The translations under genes were made by a program, and so were the position numbers. The notes under the pieces were generated by a model. It saw only the letters and a list, made by a program, of their open reading frames with translations, made no database searches and was not told where the DNA came from. A stretch of DNA of 64,000 bases from Pilimelia terevasa (lineage in GTDB: Bacteria > Actinomycetota > Actinomycetes > Mycobacteriales > Micromonosporaceae), in contig NZ_BMQC01000011.1 of the NCBI RefSeq assembly GCF_014647915.1, positions 1-64,000 of the forward strand, in the 5' to 3' direction. Shown here piece by piece: positions 1-21,845 of this stretch (positions are counted from its first letter, which is position 1; each line of letters opens with the position of its first letter).

Positions 1-1
1 G

Positions 2-343
2 CGCCACTTCGACGCCGCCTCCGGTGCCATCCGCTGGGAGGCGCCGACCCCGCCGGGTACCCGCCAACTGCTGGTCCACGGACCGACCGCCTACACCGGT
101 AGCGGCACCGGCGACATCCAGGCTGTCCGGGCGGGACGCCTTCACCTGGGCGGCCACACGTCGGCGGTGGGCGGCGGGTCGGGCAGGGTGAGTCCGCACC
201 GCTGCGCGGCATGCTGGAGTCCCGCTTACCTCCGATTTGGTAAAGCAGCGATGACAGCCGTCTCCCACCCAGCCTCGCTGACGTGTCCGTCACTTCGTGG
301 AACCTGCCGCGCGGCGCGCATGTGTCTCCACGCAGAGAGGTAG
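2..343 (+). CDS. C-terminal fragment of an unidentified protein (gene starts outside the window)
   Basis: This reading frame is open from the left edge to a TAG at 341-343. Codons up to about position 190 end almost always in G or C, as in the neighbouring genes, so at least that part is probably coding. After about 190 the third-position bias fades, so the true gene may end earlier through a frameshift, or the tail may be degenerate. The visible residues are rich in Gly, Thr and Ala and show no motif I recognise. There is no sign that it belongs to the siderophore operon. Confidence 0.35.
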   Translation, partial: RHFDAASGAIRWEAPTPPGTRQLLVHGPTAYTGSGTGDIQAVRAGRLHLGGHTSAVGGGSGRVSPHRCAACWSPAYLRFGKAAMTAVSHPASLTCPSLRGTCRAARMCLHAER

Positions 344-391
344 ATCACTGTCTGCCCTTGCATCTGGCAGGTTCCGCGGCGTGGGGGGTAC

Positions 392-1147
392 ATGTGGCGC
401 ATGCTGAATTCCGGAACCGTCGCGCTGGTGACAGGCGCCGCGCGTGGGATCGGCGCGGCCGTCACCCGGGCATTCGTGGATGCCGGTGCGACTGTCGCGG
501 CGTTGGATGTGGACGCGGTCGCCGCCACCGAACGCGTCCTGCCACTCGCCACCGACGTCAGCGACTCCGGGGCCGTGGAGCGCGCGGTGGCCGAGGCCGA
601 GCAGCAACTCGGGCCGATCTCCGTCGGCGTCTCCGTCGCCGGAGTTCTCCGCCCCGGCACGGTATGTGACACCTCGGACGAGGACTGGGCAGCGACCTTC
701 GCCGTGAACACGAGCGGCGTTTTCCACGTGCTACGCGAGTTGGGGCGCCGGATGGCTCGCCGGGGTGCGGGGTCGCTGGTGGTCGTCGGCTCCAACGCCG
801 CCGGGGTGCCGCGGGCGAACATGGCCGCGTACGCGGCGTCCAAGGCCGCGACGACCATGCTCGCCCGCTGCCTCGGGCTGGAGCTGGCCGGCTCGGGCGT
901 GCGATGCAACGTGGTCTCGCCGGGGTCGACGGACACGGAGATGCAGCATCGACTCTGGACCGACGACAACGGGCCGGAGCGGGTGATCGCGGGTGATCTT
1001 GCGAGTTTCCGGGTCGGAATTCCCCTCGGTCGGATCGCCGACCCGGCGGACGTGGCCGACGCGGTGCTCTTTCTGGCGTCGGACCGGGCACGGCACATCA
1101 CCATGCAGAACCTGTACGTGGACGGTGGAGCCACCCTGCGTGCGTGA
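392..1147 (+). CDS. entA: 2,3-dihydro-2,3-dihydroxybenzoate dehydrogenase (EntA/DhbA-like)
   Basis: This is a short-chain dehydrogenase of 251 residues that should oxidise 2,3-dihydro-2,3-dihydroxybenzoate to DHB with NAD+, the last step of DHB synthesis. The Rossmann glycine motif TGAARGIG lies near residues 15-22, an N-A-G-like stretch (SVAGVL) near 87, and the catalytic Tyr-x-x-x-Lys is seen as YAASK, preceded by the expected Ser in VVGSNAAG. The substrate assignment comes from family resemblance and from entC, entE and entB directly downstream. An in-frame ATG at 401 is an alternative start; a G-rich stretch just before 392 slightly favours the longer form. The gene ends 32 bp before the iron box, so it sits in a separate transcription unit or is read from further upstream. 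No iron box was seen in its own leader. Confidence 0.9.
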   Translation: MWRMLNSGTVALVTGAARGIGAAVTRAFVDAGATVAALDVDAVAATERVLPLATDVSDSGAVERAVAEAEQQLGPISVGVSVAGVLRPGTVCDTSDEDWAATFAVNTSGVFHVLRELGRRMARRGAGSLVVVGSNAAGVPRANMAAYAASKAATTMLARCLGLELAGSGVRCNVVSPGSTDTEMQHRLWTDDNGPERVIAGDLASFRVGIPLGRIADPADVADAVLFLASDRARHITMQNLYVDGGATLRA

Positions 1148-1179
1148 CCACTGCACCGGAGCCGATGCGGCAATTTAAC

Positions 1180-1198
1180 TTAGGTTAGGCTAACCTCT
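1180..1198. promoter_or_regulatory. IdeR/DmdR/DtxR-type iron box
   Basis: The sequence TTAGGTTAGGCTAACCTCT matches the actinobacterial iron-box consensus TTAGGTTAGGCTAACCTAA at 17 of 19 positions. It lies about 40 bp upstream of the isochorismate synthase start, where an Fe2+-loaded DtxR-family repressor would block transcription. Since entC and the genes up to the DAHP synthase overlap or nearly touch, this single site could switch the whole biosynthesis-transport operon on when iron is scarce. Confidence 0.9.
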
Positions 1199-1236
1199 GC
1201 CTAGGCAGACCTGTCACGGGTGAGAGGGGAATCGTC

Positions 1237-2498
1237 GTGCCCACCACCGCTCCCGTGCGTCCTCGTCCGGTGCACACCGCAGCCGACCTGCTCGCCGCGT
1301 ACCTACCCGGCTCCTACTACTTCTCCTCCCCGCGCGGGGTGCTGCTCGCCGACGGCGTCCACGCCCGCGTCGGCGGTACCGCGGGCGCCCGCGGCCGGGG
1401 CGCGGCCGCCGCGCTCGCCGCGGCCACCCGCGACGGCGTCGAGGAACCCGTCGCGGTCGGCGCCATCGGCTTCTGGCCCGACGCCGAGGCGACGCTGTTC
1501 CTGCCTTCGGTCGTCCGGCGCGCGGCCCCGCTGACCGGCAGGAAGCCCGCCCCCGCCGGGCTCGCGCCGCGCTGGTCCATCACGCACCGGCCGGCGCCCC
1601 GGATGTACGCCGACAGCGTGCGCCGCGCCCTCGACATCATCCACGCGGGCGGCCTGGACAAGGTCGTGCTCGCCCGCTGTCTGGAGCTGACCGCCGACGC
1701 CCCGGTCCGGGTGCCGCAGTTGCTCACCCGGCTCGTCCGCAACGATCCCGCCGCGTACGCGTTCGCACTCGACGTGAGCGCGCCCGGCGACGCGGCGCCG
1801 CGGACGCTGCTCGGGGCGAGCCCCGAACTGCTGGTCGCGCGGCGCGGCGACACGGTCGTAGCGAACCCGCTCGCCGGCTCGGTCCCCCGCGCGGCCGACG
1901 ACGCCGACAACCAGTCCCGGATCCGTGACCTTCGGCGCTCGCCGAAGGACCGGGCCGAGCACGCCCACGTCGCCGCCCAGGTGGCCGCCGTCCTGCGCCG
2001 GCACTGCGTCGCACTGGACGTCCCCGAGCCCACCGTCGTCGGCACACCCACGATGTGGCACCTCTCCACCCGGATCACCGGCCGACTCGCCGACCCCGGC
2101 CACCCGGACTCCTCCGCGCTGGCCCTGGCCGAGGCGCTGCACCCCACCCCCGCGGTCTGCGGCGTCCCGGAGCAGCCCGCCCGGACGACGATCGCGGACC
2201 TGGAGCCCGAGGACCGCGGCTACTACTCGGGCCTGGTCGGCTGGGTCGACGCGCACGGCGACGGCGAGTGGGTCGTCACGATCCGCAGCGCCGAGGTGTA
2301 CGGCCGGACCGTGCGCGCCTTCGCCGGGGCGGGCATCGTCGCCGGTTCGGACCCGGCGGCGGAGCTGGCCGAGACGAGCGCGAAGTTCCGCACCCTGCTG
2401 GGCGCCCTCGGCGTGGACGGCGGCCTGAGCGAGCCCGGCAGCGAATCCCGGGCCGGCGCGCCGGAGACGGGCACCGCCGGGCACGGCGAGGTGATCGC

Positions 2499-2502
<4 letters not shown>
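1237..2502 (+). CDS. entC: Isochorismate synthase (EntC/DhbC-like)
   Basis: This 421-residue chorismate-utilising enzyme should convert chorismate to isochorismate, the entry step to DHB. The C-terminal ADC-synthase fold is clear: [18 protein letters not shown], the HLSTRITG segment, [11 protein letters not shown] with its Thr-Pro-Ala-Val-Cys-Gly, and a final motif with [18 protein letters not shown] carrying Mg-binding acids. GTG at 1237 is chosen because a purine-rich GAGAGGGGAA ends 6 nt upstream. The gene is the first after the iron box and overlaps the next gene by four bases, so translation is probably coupled. Anthranilate and salicylate synthases share the fold, but the context (EntE, EntB and EntA together) favours isochorismate synthase. 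Confidence 0.93.
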
Positions 2503-4073
<1,571 letters not shown>

Positions 4074-4078
4074 CGCAC

Positions 4079-4747
4079 GTGTCCCTGCCGAAGATCCCGC
4101 CGTACCCGCTGCCGACGCGCGCGGAGCTGCCCCGCGCGCGCGTCGGCTGGCGACCCGACCCCTCCCGGGCGGCGCTGCTGGTGCACGACGCGCAGCGGTA
4201 CTTCCTCGCGCCGTACGCGGGCGACCCGATCCCGGCGGTGCTGCGCAACGCGGCGGCCCTGGCGGCGGCGGCGCGGCTGGCCGGCGTGCCGGTCCTCTAC
4301 ACCGCGCAGCCGGGCCGGCAGGCGCCGGGCGACCGCGGCCTGCTCACCGACATGTGGGGGCCGGGCATCGGCGCGGTCGTCGACGCCGATCCGGGTGCCG
4401 CGGACATCGTGGACGCGCTGGCGCCCGCGCCCGGCGACGCGGTGCTGCCGAAGTGGCGGTACAGCGCGTTCCAGCGCAGCGATCTGGCCGAGCGGCTGGC
4501 CGCCGCGGGGCGGGACCAGTTGCTGGTGACCGGCGTCTACGCGCACATCGGCATCCAGGCCACGGCGGTGGAGGCGTTCATGCGGGACGTGCAGCCGTTC
4601 CTGGTCGCCGACGCGATCGCCGACTTCTCGCGCGAGCGGCACGACGAGACGCTGGCGTACGTGGCGCGCACGTGCGGCGGGGTCGTCGTCGCGGCCGACG
4701 CGCTGGCGGCGCTGTCGGCCCCGGCCGTGGCGGAGGCGGGCGCGTGA
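4079..4747 (+). CDS. entB: Isochorismatase, single-domain (EntB N-terminal type)
   Basis: This cysteine-hydrolase-fold protein of 222 residues should cleave isochorismate to pyruvate and 2,3-dihydro-2,3-dihydroxybenzoate. It begins like EntB ([12 protein letters not shown] from a GTG) and shows the acidic catalytic segment [10 protein letters not shown], the lysine region [10 protein letters not shown], and the turn [12 protein letters not shown], where Gly-His-Ile replaces the Cys of nicotinamidase relatives, as in other isochorismatases. Unlike E. coli EntB it ends before any carrier domain; the aryl carrier follows as its own gene, overlapping by four bases (GTGA). The start follows the entE stop by only 5 bases. 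Confidence 0.92.
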   Translation: MSLPKIPPYPLPTRAELPRARVGWRPDPSRAALLVHDAQRYFLAPYAGDPIPAVLRNAAALAAAARLAGVPVLYTAQPGRQAPGDRGLLTDMWGPGIGAVVDADPGAADIVDALAPAPGDAVLPKWRYSAFQRSDLAERLAAAGRDQLLVTGVYAHIGIQATAVEAFMRDVQPFLVADAIADFSRERHDETLAYVARTCGGVVVAADALAALSAPAVAEAGA

Positions 4748-4970
4748 GCACCCTGACGGCCGAGCGGCTGCGCGCCGACGTCGCCGCGGCGCTGGACTGC
4801 CCGCCCGCGGAGGTGGACGCCGAGGCCGACCTGCAGGACCTGGGGCTGGACTCGCTGCGCGTCATGGGCCTGGTGGAGAAGTGGCGGGGCGCCGGGGCGT
4901 CCGACCTGGAGTTCGCCGACTTGGCCGAGGACCCGCGCCTGGTCGCGTGGAACGCCCGGCTGGTCCGGTC

Positions 4971-4974
<4 letters not shown>
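4744..4974 (+). CDS. Stand-alone aryl carrier protein for DHB
   Basis: This 76-residue carrier protein should hold DHB as a phosphopantetheine thioester and present it to the first condensation domain of the NRPS at 8845. The attachment serine is in LGLDSLRVMGLVEKW, near residue 39, with the hydrophobic pattern typical of aryl carriers. It overlaps the isochorismatase stop and the next start by four bases each (GTGA both times), a strict co-translation arrangement. In many relatives this domain is fused to the isochorismatase; here the two are split. No phosphopantetheinyl transferase is in the window, so one must be supplied from elsewhere. Confidence 0.92.
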
Positions 4975-5825
<851 letters not shown>

Positions 5826-5844
5826 TCGAACGGTAGGACCGCAC

Positions 5845-6837
5845 ATGCGCATCGCCAGAACCGCCCTCGCGACGGCCGCCGCGCTGACGCTCGGACTCAC
5901 GGCCGGCTGCGCCGGCGGCAAGGCGGGCCCGGACGGCGCCGCCGCGGCGACCCGGGTGTTCGCCGCCGACAACGGCGACGTCACCATCCCCGCCGCGCCC
6001 AAGCGGGTCGTCGCCACGGGCTACGCCGTACCCGCGCTGCTGGAGGCGTCCGCGCCGCTGGTCGGCGTCTCGACGTGGAACCGCGGCATCCCGCTGATGG
6101 GCGAGGCGGACCGGGCGACGTACGAGAAGCTGCCAAAGGTGGCCGGCGAGCAGGCCGCCGAGACCAACTACGAGGCCGTCGCCCAGGCGGACCCGGACCT
6201 CATCGTCATCGGCGTACCGAAACCGGCGCTGGCCGACATCGACATGAAGCGGCTGGAGGCCATCGCTCCCGTCGTCGCCATCGGCCCGTCCGTACCGAAG
6301 GCGTGGCGCGAGCTGTCCCGCCGCCAGGCGGACGCCGCCGGCTCGCTCGCGGCGTTCGACGCCGTCCGCGCCGAGTACGACAAGAAGGCCGCCGCCGGCG
6401 CGCAGAAGTACGCCGCGGTGCTGCCGAAGCTGAGGCTCGCCCACCTGGGCGCGTACGGCGAGGTCGGCAAGGGCAACTTCCAGCGCGAGTTCAACGGCTC
6501 CTGGGGCACCAACGTCGCCCAGGACCTCGGTGCGAACTACTACGGCGAGGTGAAGGTCAGGGGCGGCGGCAGCAAGGACGTGAGCGAGTACCCGTCCGTC
6601 GAGGAGCTGTCGACGGCGTTCGCGCAGGCCGACGCCCTCACCTACTCCGTGGCCGCCGACGGCTCCCTTCCCGCCCCGGTGAAGTACGTCCTGGACTCCC
6701 GCCTGTGGAAGAACCTGCCCGCCGTCAAGGCCGGCAGGGTGTTCCCCCTGCGCTACACCGAGGCGGCGACGTACCGCTCCGCGCTGAGGACGCTGGACGC
6801 CGCGGACGCGGCGTTCGCGCCGCTGCTGACCAAGTGA
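5845..6837 (+). CDS. Ferric-siderophore ABC transporter substrate-binding lipoprotein
   Basis: This is a 330-residue periplasmic-binding-type protein of the FepB/FecB class that should capture the ferric siderophore at the cell surface and pass it to the two permeases that follow. The N-terminus has a charged start, a hydrophobic stretch and a lipobox LTAGC with Cys at about residue 22, so it is probably lipid-anchored. The domain begins with the usual pattern of a beta strand and a conserved Pro-Lys-Arg-Val-Val (PKRVVATG), and includes ADPDLIVIG typical of the family. The ATG at 5845 follows the reductase stop by 19 bases. Its stop overlaps the next gene by four bases. Confidence 0.92.
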   Translation: MRIARTALATAAALTLGLTAGCAGGKAGPDGAAAATRVFAADNGDVTIPAAPKRVVATGYAVPALLEASAPLVGVSTWNRGIPLMGEADRATYEKLPKVAGEQAAETNYEAVAQADPDLIVIGVPKPALADIDMKRLEAIAPVVAIGPSVPKAWRELSRRQADAAGSLAAFDAVRAEYDKKAAAGAQKYAAVLPKLRLAHLGAYGEVGKGNFQREFNGSWGTNVAQDLGANYYGEVKVRGGGSKDVSEYPSVEELSTAFAQADALTYSVAADGSLPAPVKYVLDSRLWKNLPAVKAGRVFPLRYTEAATYRSALRTLDAADAAFAPLLTK

Positions 6838-7808
6838 TCCTGCGCCGACGGTCGACCCGGACCGCCGCCCTGCTGGCAGCCCTCGCGCTGCTGGCCGGGG
6901 CGGCGGTCCTGAGCGTCGGCGTCGGCGCGCACACCATCGCCCCCGCCCAGGTGCTCCGGGCGGTGCTGTGGCCCGGCGACTCCGCCGACCACCTCGTGGT
7001 CCGCGACATCCGGCTGCCGCGCGCCGCCCTCGCCGTGGCCGTCGGCGCCGCCCTCGCCGTGGCCGGCGCGCTCGTCCAGGTGCTGACGCGCAATCCCCTC
7101 GCCGAGCCCGGCATCCTCGGCGTGACCGCCGGGGCGGGCTTCGCCGTGACACTCGGCGCGGCCGCCGGGGTGGCCGGCGGGGCGCCCCTGGAGCTGGGCG
7201 TCGCCGTGCTCGGCGCCGCGGCCGCCGCCGCGCTCGTCGGCTCCGTCGGCCACGGCTCCCCGCTGCGCCTGGTGCTGACCGGCGTGGCGCTCAGCTCCGT
7301 CCTGGCCGGCATCTCCCTGGGGCTGCGGCTGCTGCTGCCCGAGGTGTTCGACCGGTACCGGTTCTGGGCCGTCGGCTCGCTGGCCGGTCGGGAGCAGGCC
7401 GAGACGGCGCCCGCGCTGCTGGTCATCGGCGTCGGGGTCGGCTGCGCGCTGCTGCTGGGCCGACAGCTCAACGCCGTCAGCCTGGGCGAGGACACCGCCG
7501 CGGGGCTGGGCGTCCGCGTCGCCCCGGTGCGGGCGGCGGCGTTCCTGCTCGTGACGGTGCTCGCCGGGGCGGCCACGGCGCTCGCCGGGCCGATCCTGTT
7601 CGTGGGCCTCATCGTGCCGCACCTGGTGCGTCCGCTGGCGGGCGCGTCGGTGCCCTGGCTGACCGCGTTCGCCGCGGCGGTCGGGCCGGTCCTGCTGCTC
7701 CTGGCCGACGTCGGCTCCCGCCTGCTGCTGCCCACGGGCGAGCTGCCGGTGGCGATCGTGACCGCGCTGCTCGGCGGCCCGGTGCTGATCTGGGCGGTCC
7801 GGCGGTGA
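6834..7808 (+). CDS. FecCD-family ferric-siderophore permease, subunit 1
   Basis: This is an integral membrane protein of 324 residues with the alternating hydrophobic segments of FecCD/BtuC permeases (about nine or ten helices). Family marks include RLPRAALAVAVGAALAVAG, LTRNPLAEPGILGV and GLIVPHLVRPLAG, the last near the cytoplasmic coupling helix that would contact the ATPase. Translation starts at a GTG that overlaps the binding-protein stop, and the gene overlaps the second permease by four bases. It should form the channel as a heterodimer with that protein. No ABC ATPase gene is found beside it, which is unusual for such an operon. Confidence 0.92.
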   Translation: MILRRRSTRTAALLAALALLAGAAVLSVGVGAHTIAPAQVLRAVLWPGDSADHLVVRDIRLPRAALAVAVGAALAVAGALVQVLTRNPLAEPGILGVTAGAGFAVTLGAAAGVAGGAPLELGVAVLGAAAAAALVGSVGHGSPLRLVLTGVALSSVLAGISLGLRLLLPEVFDRYRFWAVGSLAGREQAETAPALLVIGVGVGCALLLGRQLNAVSLGEDTAAGLGVRVAPVRAAAFLLVTVLAGAATALAGPILFVGLIVPHLVRPLAGASVPWLTAFAAAVGPVLLLLADVGSRLLLPTGELPVAIVTALLGGPVLIWAVRR

Positions 7809-8844
7809 CGGCGCTGGTACTGCGCCGCGGCGGGCTGTCGCTGCGGGTCCGGCGCCGCACGCTCGTACTGGCCGCCGCGCTGCTGCTCGCCGCCGCCGCC
7901 CTCGCCGTCGCCGGCCTCTGCTACGGCCCGACGTGGGCCGGCCCGGACCGGGTGTACGAGGCGCTGTCCGGCGCCCCCGGCGGGCCGCACGTCGTCATCC
8001 GGGAGTGGCGGCTGCCGCGGGTGCTCGCCGGGTTCGTCTTCGGCGCGGCGCTGGGCGCCGCCGGCGCGGTCTTCCAGAACCTCACCCGCAACCCCATGGG
8101 CAGCCCCGACGTCATCGGGCTCGACGCGGGCGCGTACACCGGGGCGCTGGTCGCGCTGACGGTGCTCGCCGGCACGCCCACCCAGCTCACCGCCGCCTCG
8201 GTCCTCGGCGGGCTCGCCGCCGCCGCGGTCGTGTACCTCCTGGCGCTGCGCGGCGGGGTCTCCGGGCTGCGGCTCGTCGTCATCGGCATCGCCGCCAACG
8301 CCACGCTGTCGGCCGTCAACTCGTGGATCGTCCTGCGCGCCGACCTGGACATCGCCATCGCCGCCGTCGGGTGGAGCGCCGGCTCCCTGAACGGCGTCGA
8401 CTGGGCCGACCTCGGCGTGCCCTTCGCCGTGATCGCCGTGCTGCTCGCGCTGCTGGCCGCCCGGTCGCGCGCCGTCCTGCAGGCGTCGCTGGGCGACGAC
8501 CTCGCCGTCGCCACGGGCATCCGGCTGGAGCGGCTGCGCCTGGAGCTGGTGCTCATCGGCGTCGGCTGTACCGCCACCGTCACCGCCGTCGCCGGACCCG
8601 TCGCGTTCATCGCGCTCGCCGCGCCGCAGATCGGCCGCCGGCTGGCCGCCGCGCCGGGTGTACCGCTGCTGCCGGCCGCCCTGGTCGGCGCCGTCCTCCT
8701 TCAGGGCGCGGACCTGGCCGCGCAGGCGCTGCTGGCGCCGGTGGCGCTGCCGGTCGGCGTCGTCACCACCGCCATCGGCGGCTGCTACCTCCTGTGGCTG
8801 CTGGCCCGGGAGGTCCGTCGCACCCCCGCATCGAGGAGCAGGCC

Positions 8845-8848
<4 letters not shown>
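7805..8848 (+). CDS. FecCD-family ferric-siderophore permease, subunit 2
   Basis: This is the second FecCD-type permease of 347 residues, partner of the preceding gene. The signature segments WRLPRVLAGFVFGAALGAAG, NLTRNPMGSPDVIGLDAG and GPVAFIALAAPQIGRRL are visible among about ten membrane spans. A GTG start overlaps the first permease stop (GTGA), and its own TGA overlaps the NRPS start by four bases, so import and synthesis genes share one message. The FepG-like features (SPDVIGLD) fit a catecholate transporter, although the exact substrate cannot be read from sequence. Confidence 0.92.
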
Positions 8849-18746
<9,898 letters not shown>

Positions 18747-18750
<4 letters not shown>

Positions 18751-20159
18751 GCGCCGCCCCGGAACGGGTCGGCGCCGACCTGTGGCGCGTCGCCGGGATC
18801 CTGGTGCTCGGTACGTTCATGGCCACACTGGACGCCACGATCGTCGCCGTCGGGGTGGACACGCTCGCCGACGCGTTCGGCGCCCGGGTGGCCGACATCC
18901 ACTGGGTCAGCACGGCGTACCTGCTCGCCGTCGTCGCGGCCGTCCCCGCCTCTGGCTGGCTCGCCGAGCGGTACGGCGGAAAGCGCGTCTGGATCGGCGC
19001 CGTCGTCGGGTTCGTGGCCGCCTCGGCGCTGTGCGCGGCCGCGTGGTCGCTGGCGAGCCTGGTCGCGTTCCGCGTCCTCCAGGGCCTGGCGGGCGGGCTG
19101 CTGCCCCCCACCGGTCAGGCGCTGCTGGCCCGGGCGGCCGGGCCGAAGATCGGCCGCCTCATCAGCGTCGTCGGCGTCGTACCGCTGCTCTCCCCCGTCC
19201 TCGGGCCGCTGCTGGGCGGCGCGATCCTCGGCGTCGCCGACTGGCCGTGGCTGTTCCTCGTGAACCTGCCGATCGGCATCACCGCGGTACTACTGGCGAG
19301 CCGGCACGTGCCGGCCGTCGCGCCGGCGCCGTCGCGGCCTCCCTTCGACATGGTCGGTGCATTACTACTCGCACCGGGCCTGGCCACCTTCGTGTACGGG
19401 CTGTCGGGCCCGCGACCCGCGCTGGCGCTGGGCACCGCGATGCTCGCCGCATACGTCGGGCACGCCCTGCGATCCGGCCGGGCAGGACAGCGCCGGTCCC
19501 GGCCCGTGCCGCCCCTGGTCGACCTGCGGCTGTTCGCGCGGCCACCGTTCGGCGCGGCAGCTCTGGCGCTGCTGATGCTCGGCGCCTCGGTGTTCGGCAC
19601 GATGTTCCTGCTGCCGCTGTACCTGCAGGACGGTGCCGGCCTCTCCCCGTGGGAGGCGGGCCTGCTGCTGGCCCCGCAGGGCGCCGGGGCCGTCGCCGGG
19701 TCGCTGCTCGTACAGCGGCTCGTGGACCGCACCCCGCCCCGCACGCTGGTCCTTGCCGGAATCACCCTGGTCGCCGCCGGCACCGCGCCGTTCACCCAGC
19801 TCGCCGCCGCACTACCGGACAGCGTCGTCGCCGCCGCGCTCGTCGCGCGCGGCTTCGGCGCCGCACTCATCAGCGCCCCGATCATGGCGCTGGTGTACCG
19901 GCGAGTCAGCCGGCCAGACATCCCCCACGCCGCCGGCGCGCTGAACCTTCTGAACACACTCGGCGGCTCCCTCGGCACCGCGGCCCTGGCCGTCGCGCTG
20001 CAGCACCGGCTGACCGCACGCGGCCCCGGCGCCATCGCGGCCGCCTTCGCCGATGCCTTCTGGTGCGTGCTGGCACTAGCCGTCGTCGCCGCAGTGGCGG
20101 CCGCCTGGCTGCCGCGCCGCCTCACCGCCCCTGACGAGAGGACCACCACCGATGTCTGA
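18747..20159 (+). CDS. MFS exporter of the DHA2 (EmrB/QacA) drug:H+ antiporter family, likely siderophore efflux
   Basis: This 470-residue major facilitator protein has about 14 hydrophobic segments. DHA2 marks include the motif around LDATIVAVGVDTLADAF in helix 1 (LDxTIVxVALP-like), the loop motif GWLAERYGGKRVW, and RVLQGLAGGLLPPTGQALL. Placed directly after the NRPS with a GTGA overlap, it probably exports the finished siderophore. The gene contains a TTA leucine codon at 19362-19364, rare in such GC-rich DNA and a known point of translational control by the bldA tRNA in Streptomyces. Its 3' end overlaps the next gene by eight bases. Confidence 0.88.
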
Positions 20160-21240
20160 CCCCCTACCGACGCCGGCCGCGATAGCCGCGGCCCTCCCGC
20201 CGGCGCCGCGCTCGGTGACCCGGGGCCGCGCCGCCGTCCGGGCAGTCCTCGACGGGCACGACCCGCGCCTGCTGACGATCGTCGGACCGTGCTCGGTGCA
20301 CGACACCGACGCCGCGCTGGAGTACGCCGGCCGGCTCGCGGCCGCCGCCCGCCGCTACGGCGACGACCTGGTCGTGGTGCTCCGCGCGTACCTGGAGAAG
20401 CCGCGCACCGTCTCGGGCTGGACCGGGCTGCTGCCCGACCCGACCCTCGACGGCCGCGGCGACGTGGCCACGGGCGTACGACGCGGCCGGGAGTTCCTCG
20501 TCGCCGCGGCCGCCACCGGACTACCCCTGGCGTACGAGTTCGTGGACCCGCTACTCGCGCCTTACGTCGCCGACACCGTGAGCTGGGCTGCGATCGGCGC
20601 CCGCACGGTCGCCAGCCAGCCGCACCGGCACCTGGCCTCCGGCCTCCCCATGCCGGTCGGCATGAAGAACTGCGTCTCCGGCCGCCTCGACACCGCGATC
20701 GACGCGGTCCGGGCCGCGAGCCTGACCCACGTACTGCCCGTGGTCGGGCCCGACGGACGACTGACGCGGGTCCGCAGCATCGGCAACCCCCACGCCCATC
20801 TGGTGCTGCGCGGCGGCCCGACACCCAACTACGGCGCCGCGGCCGTCGCCGACGCCCTAACGCGGCTGACCGGGGCCGGCCTGCCACCCCGCCTCGTCGT
20901 GGACGCCTCGCACGGCAACAGCGGCAAGGACCACCTGCGGCAGCCAGCCGTCGTCACCGACCTCGCCGCACAGGTCGCCGCCGGCAACACCGCGCTCGCC
21001 GGCGTCATGATCGAGTCGTACCTCACCGACGGCCGGCAAGCCCCCGCGGCCCGCCCCCTGCGCCCCGATGTGAGCGTCACCGACGCATGCCTCGACTGGA
21101 ACGCCACTGAACGACTACTGCAGACACTCGCCCGGGCCGCCGGCGCTCGCCGCGGCCGTATGACTCCAGTGACGGCATCAACGGTCACGGCACCCTCCCG
21201 CCTCCTGGCCGACGCGACCCGGTACGAGGCGGGTCCGTAG
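20152..21240 (+). CDS. Type I 3-deoxy-D-arabino-heptulosonate-7-phosphate (DAHP) synthase
   Basis: This 362-residue enzyme should condense phosphoenolpyruvate and erythrose-4-phosphate, the first step of the shikimate pathway. AroF/G/H-type motifs are clear: IVGPCSVHD, RAYLEKPRT with the PEP-binding Lys-Pro-Arg, GWTGLLPDP, PVGMKNCVSG, and VDASHGNSGKDH with the metal-binding His. The usual actinomycete housekeeping enzyme is the unrelated type II form, so a type I copy inside a DHB cluster is probably dedicated to feeding chorismate into siderophore synthesis. It overlaps the exporter gene by eight bases and is the last gene of the operon. An RBS-like GACGAGAGGA lies inside the exporter's 3' end. 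Confidence 0.92.
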   Translation: MSDPLPTPAAIAAALPPAPRSVTRGRAAVRAVLDGHDPRLLTIVGPCSVHDTDAALEYAGRLAAAARRYGDDLVVVLRAYLEKPRTVSGWTGLLPDPTLDGRGDVATGVRRGREFLVAAAATGLPLAYEFVDPLLAPYVADTVSWAAIGARTVASQPHRHLASGLPMPVGMKNCVSGRLDTAIDAVRAASLTHVLPVVGPDGRLTRVRSIGNPHAHLVLRGGPTPNYGAAAVADALTRLTGAGLPPRLVVDASHGNSGKDHLRQPAVVTDLAAQVAAGNTALAGVMIESYLTDGRQAPAARPLRPDVSVTDACLDWNATERLLQTLARAAGARRGRMTPVTASTVTAPSRLLADATRYEAGP

Positions 21241-21288
21241 AGCCGCCATTCGACCTACATGTGCCTCAGTAGGTGTTTCGTAATGGTG

Positions 21289-21843
21289 TCAGTCGGGCCA
21301 GTCGAAGTGGCGGCGTTTCTGCCGTTGGGTGGGATGGTCGCGGGTGAGGCGGCGCAGCATCTGGTTGATGGCCGCCCACCGGATCATGGCTTCGGAGACC
21401 GTGGTGGTGCGTTCGTAGTCGCGGGCCAGGCGGCGGTGGGCGGTGAGCCAGGCCAGGGTGCGTTCGACGACCCAGCGTCGGCGGTGCACGACGAAGCCGC
21501 GCTGCCCGGCCGGTGGGCGCACGATGTCCAGGTTCATGCGCGAGCTGGTGGCGCACCAGTCGACGAGTCGGCCGGCGAAGCCCTGGTCAGCGAACACGTA
21601 TCGCATGCCCGGCGCGGTGATCGTGGCGGCGATCAGGGCGCCTTTGGCGCCGTCGCGGTCCTGCCACGAGGCGGCAAGCACCCAGGCGGTGACCAGCAGC
21701 CCCAACGTGTCCGTGACGATGAACCGCTTACGGCCGTTGACCTTCTTCCCCGCGTCGTAGCCACGCGAATCGGCACCGACGGTGTCGGCGCCTTTGACGC
21801 TCTGGGAATCGATGATCCCGGCAGACGGCTGCGGGTCCCGGCC
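21289..21843 (-). pseudogene. IS5-family transposase, 5'-truncated
   Basis: The minus strand encodes the C-terminal two thirds of an IS5-type DDE transposase. The first catalytic Asp is in AGIIDSQSVKGAD, the second in YVFADQGFAGRL, and the Glu is in WVVERTLAWLTAHRRLARDY. The N-terminal DNA-binding part is missing, because homology stops abruptly near 21843, where an IS30-type fragment on the other strand begins. With no start codon in a sensible place it should be inactive. The surviving 3' end lies just after the siderophore operon, marking the start of a mobile-element scar. Confidence 0.85.
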
Positions 21844-21845
21844 CC

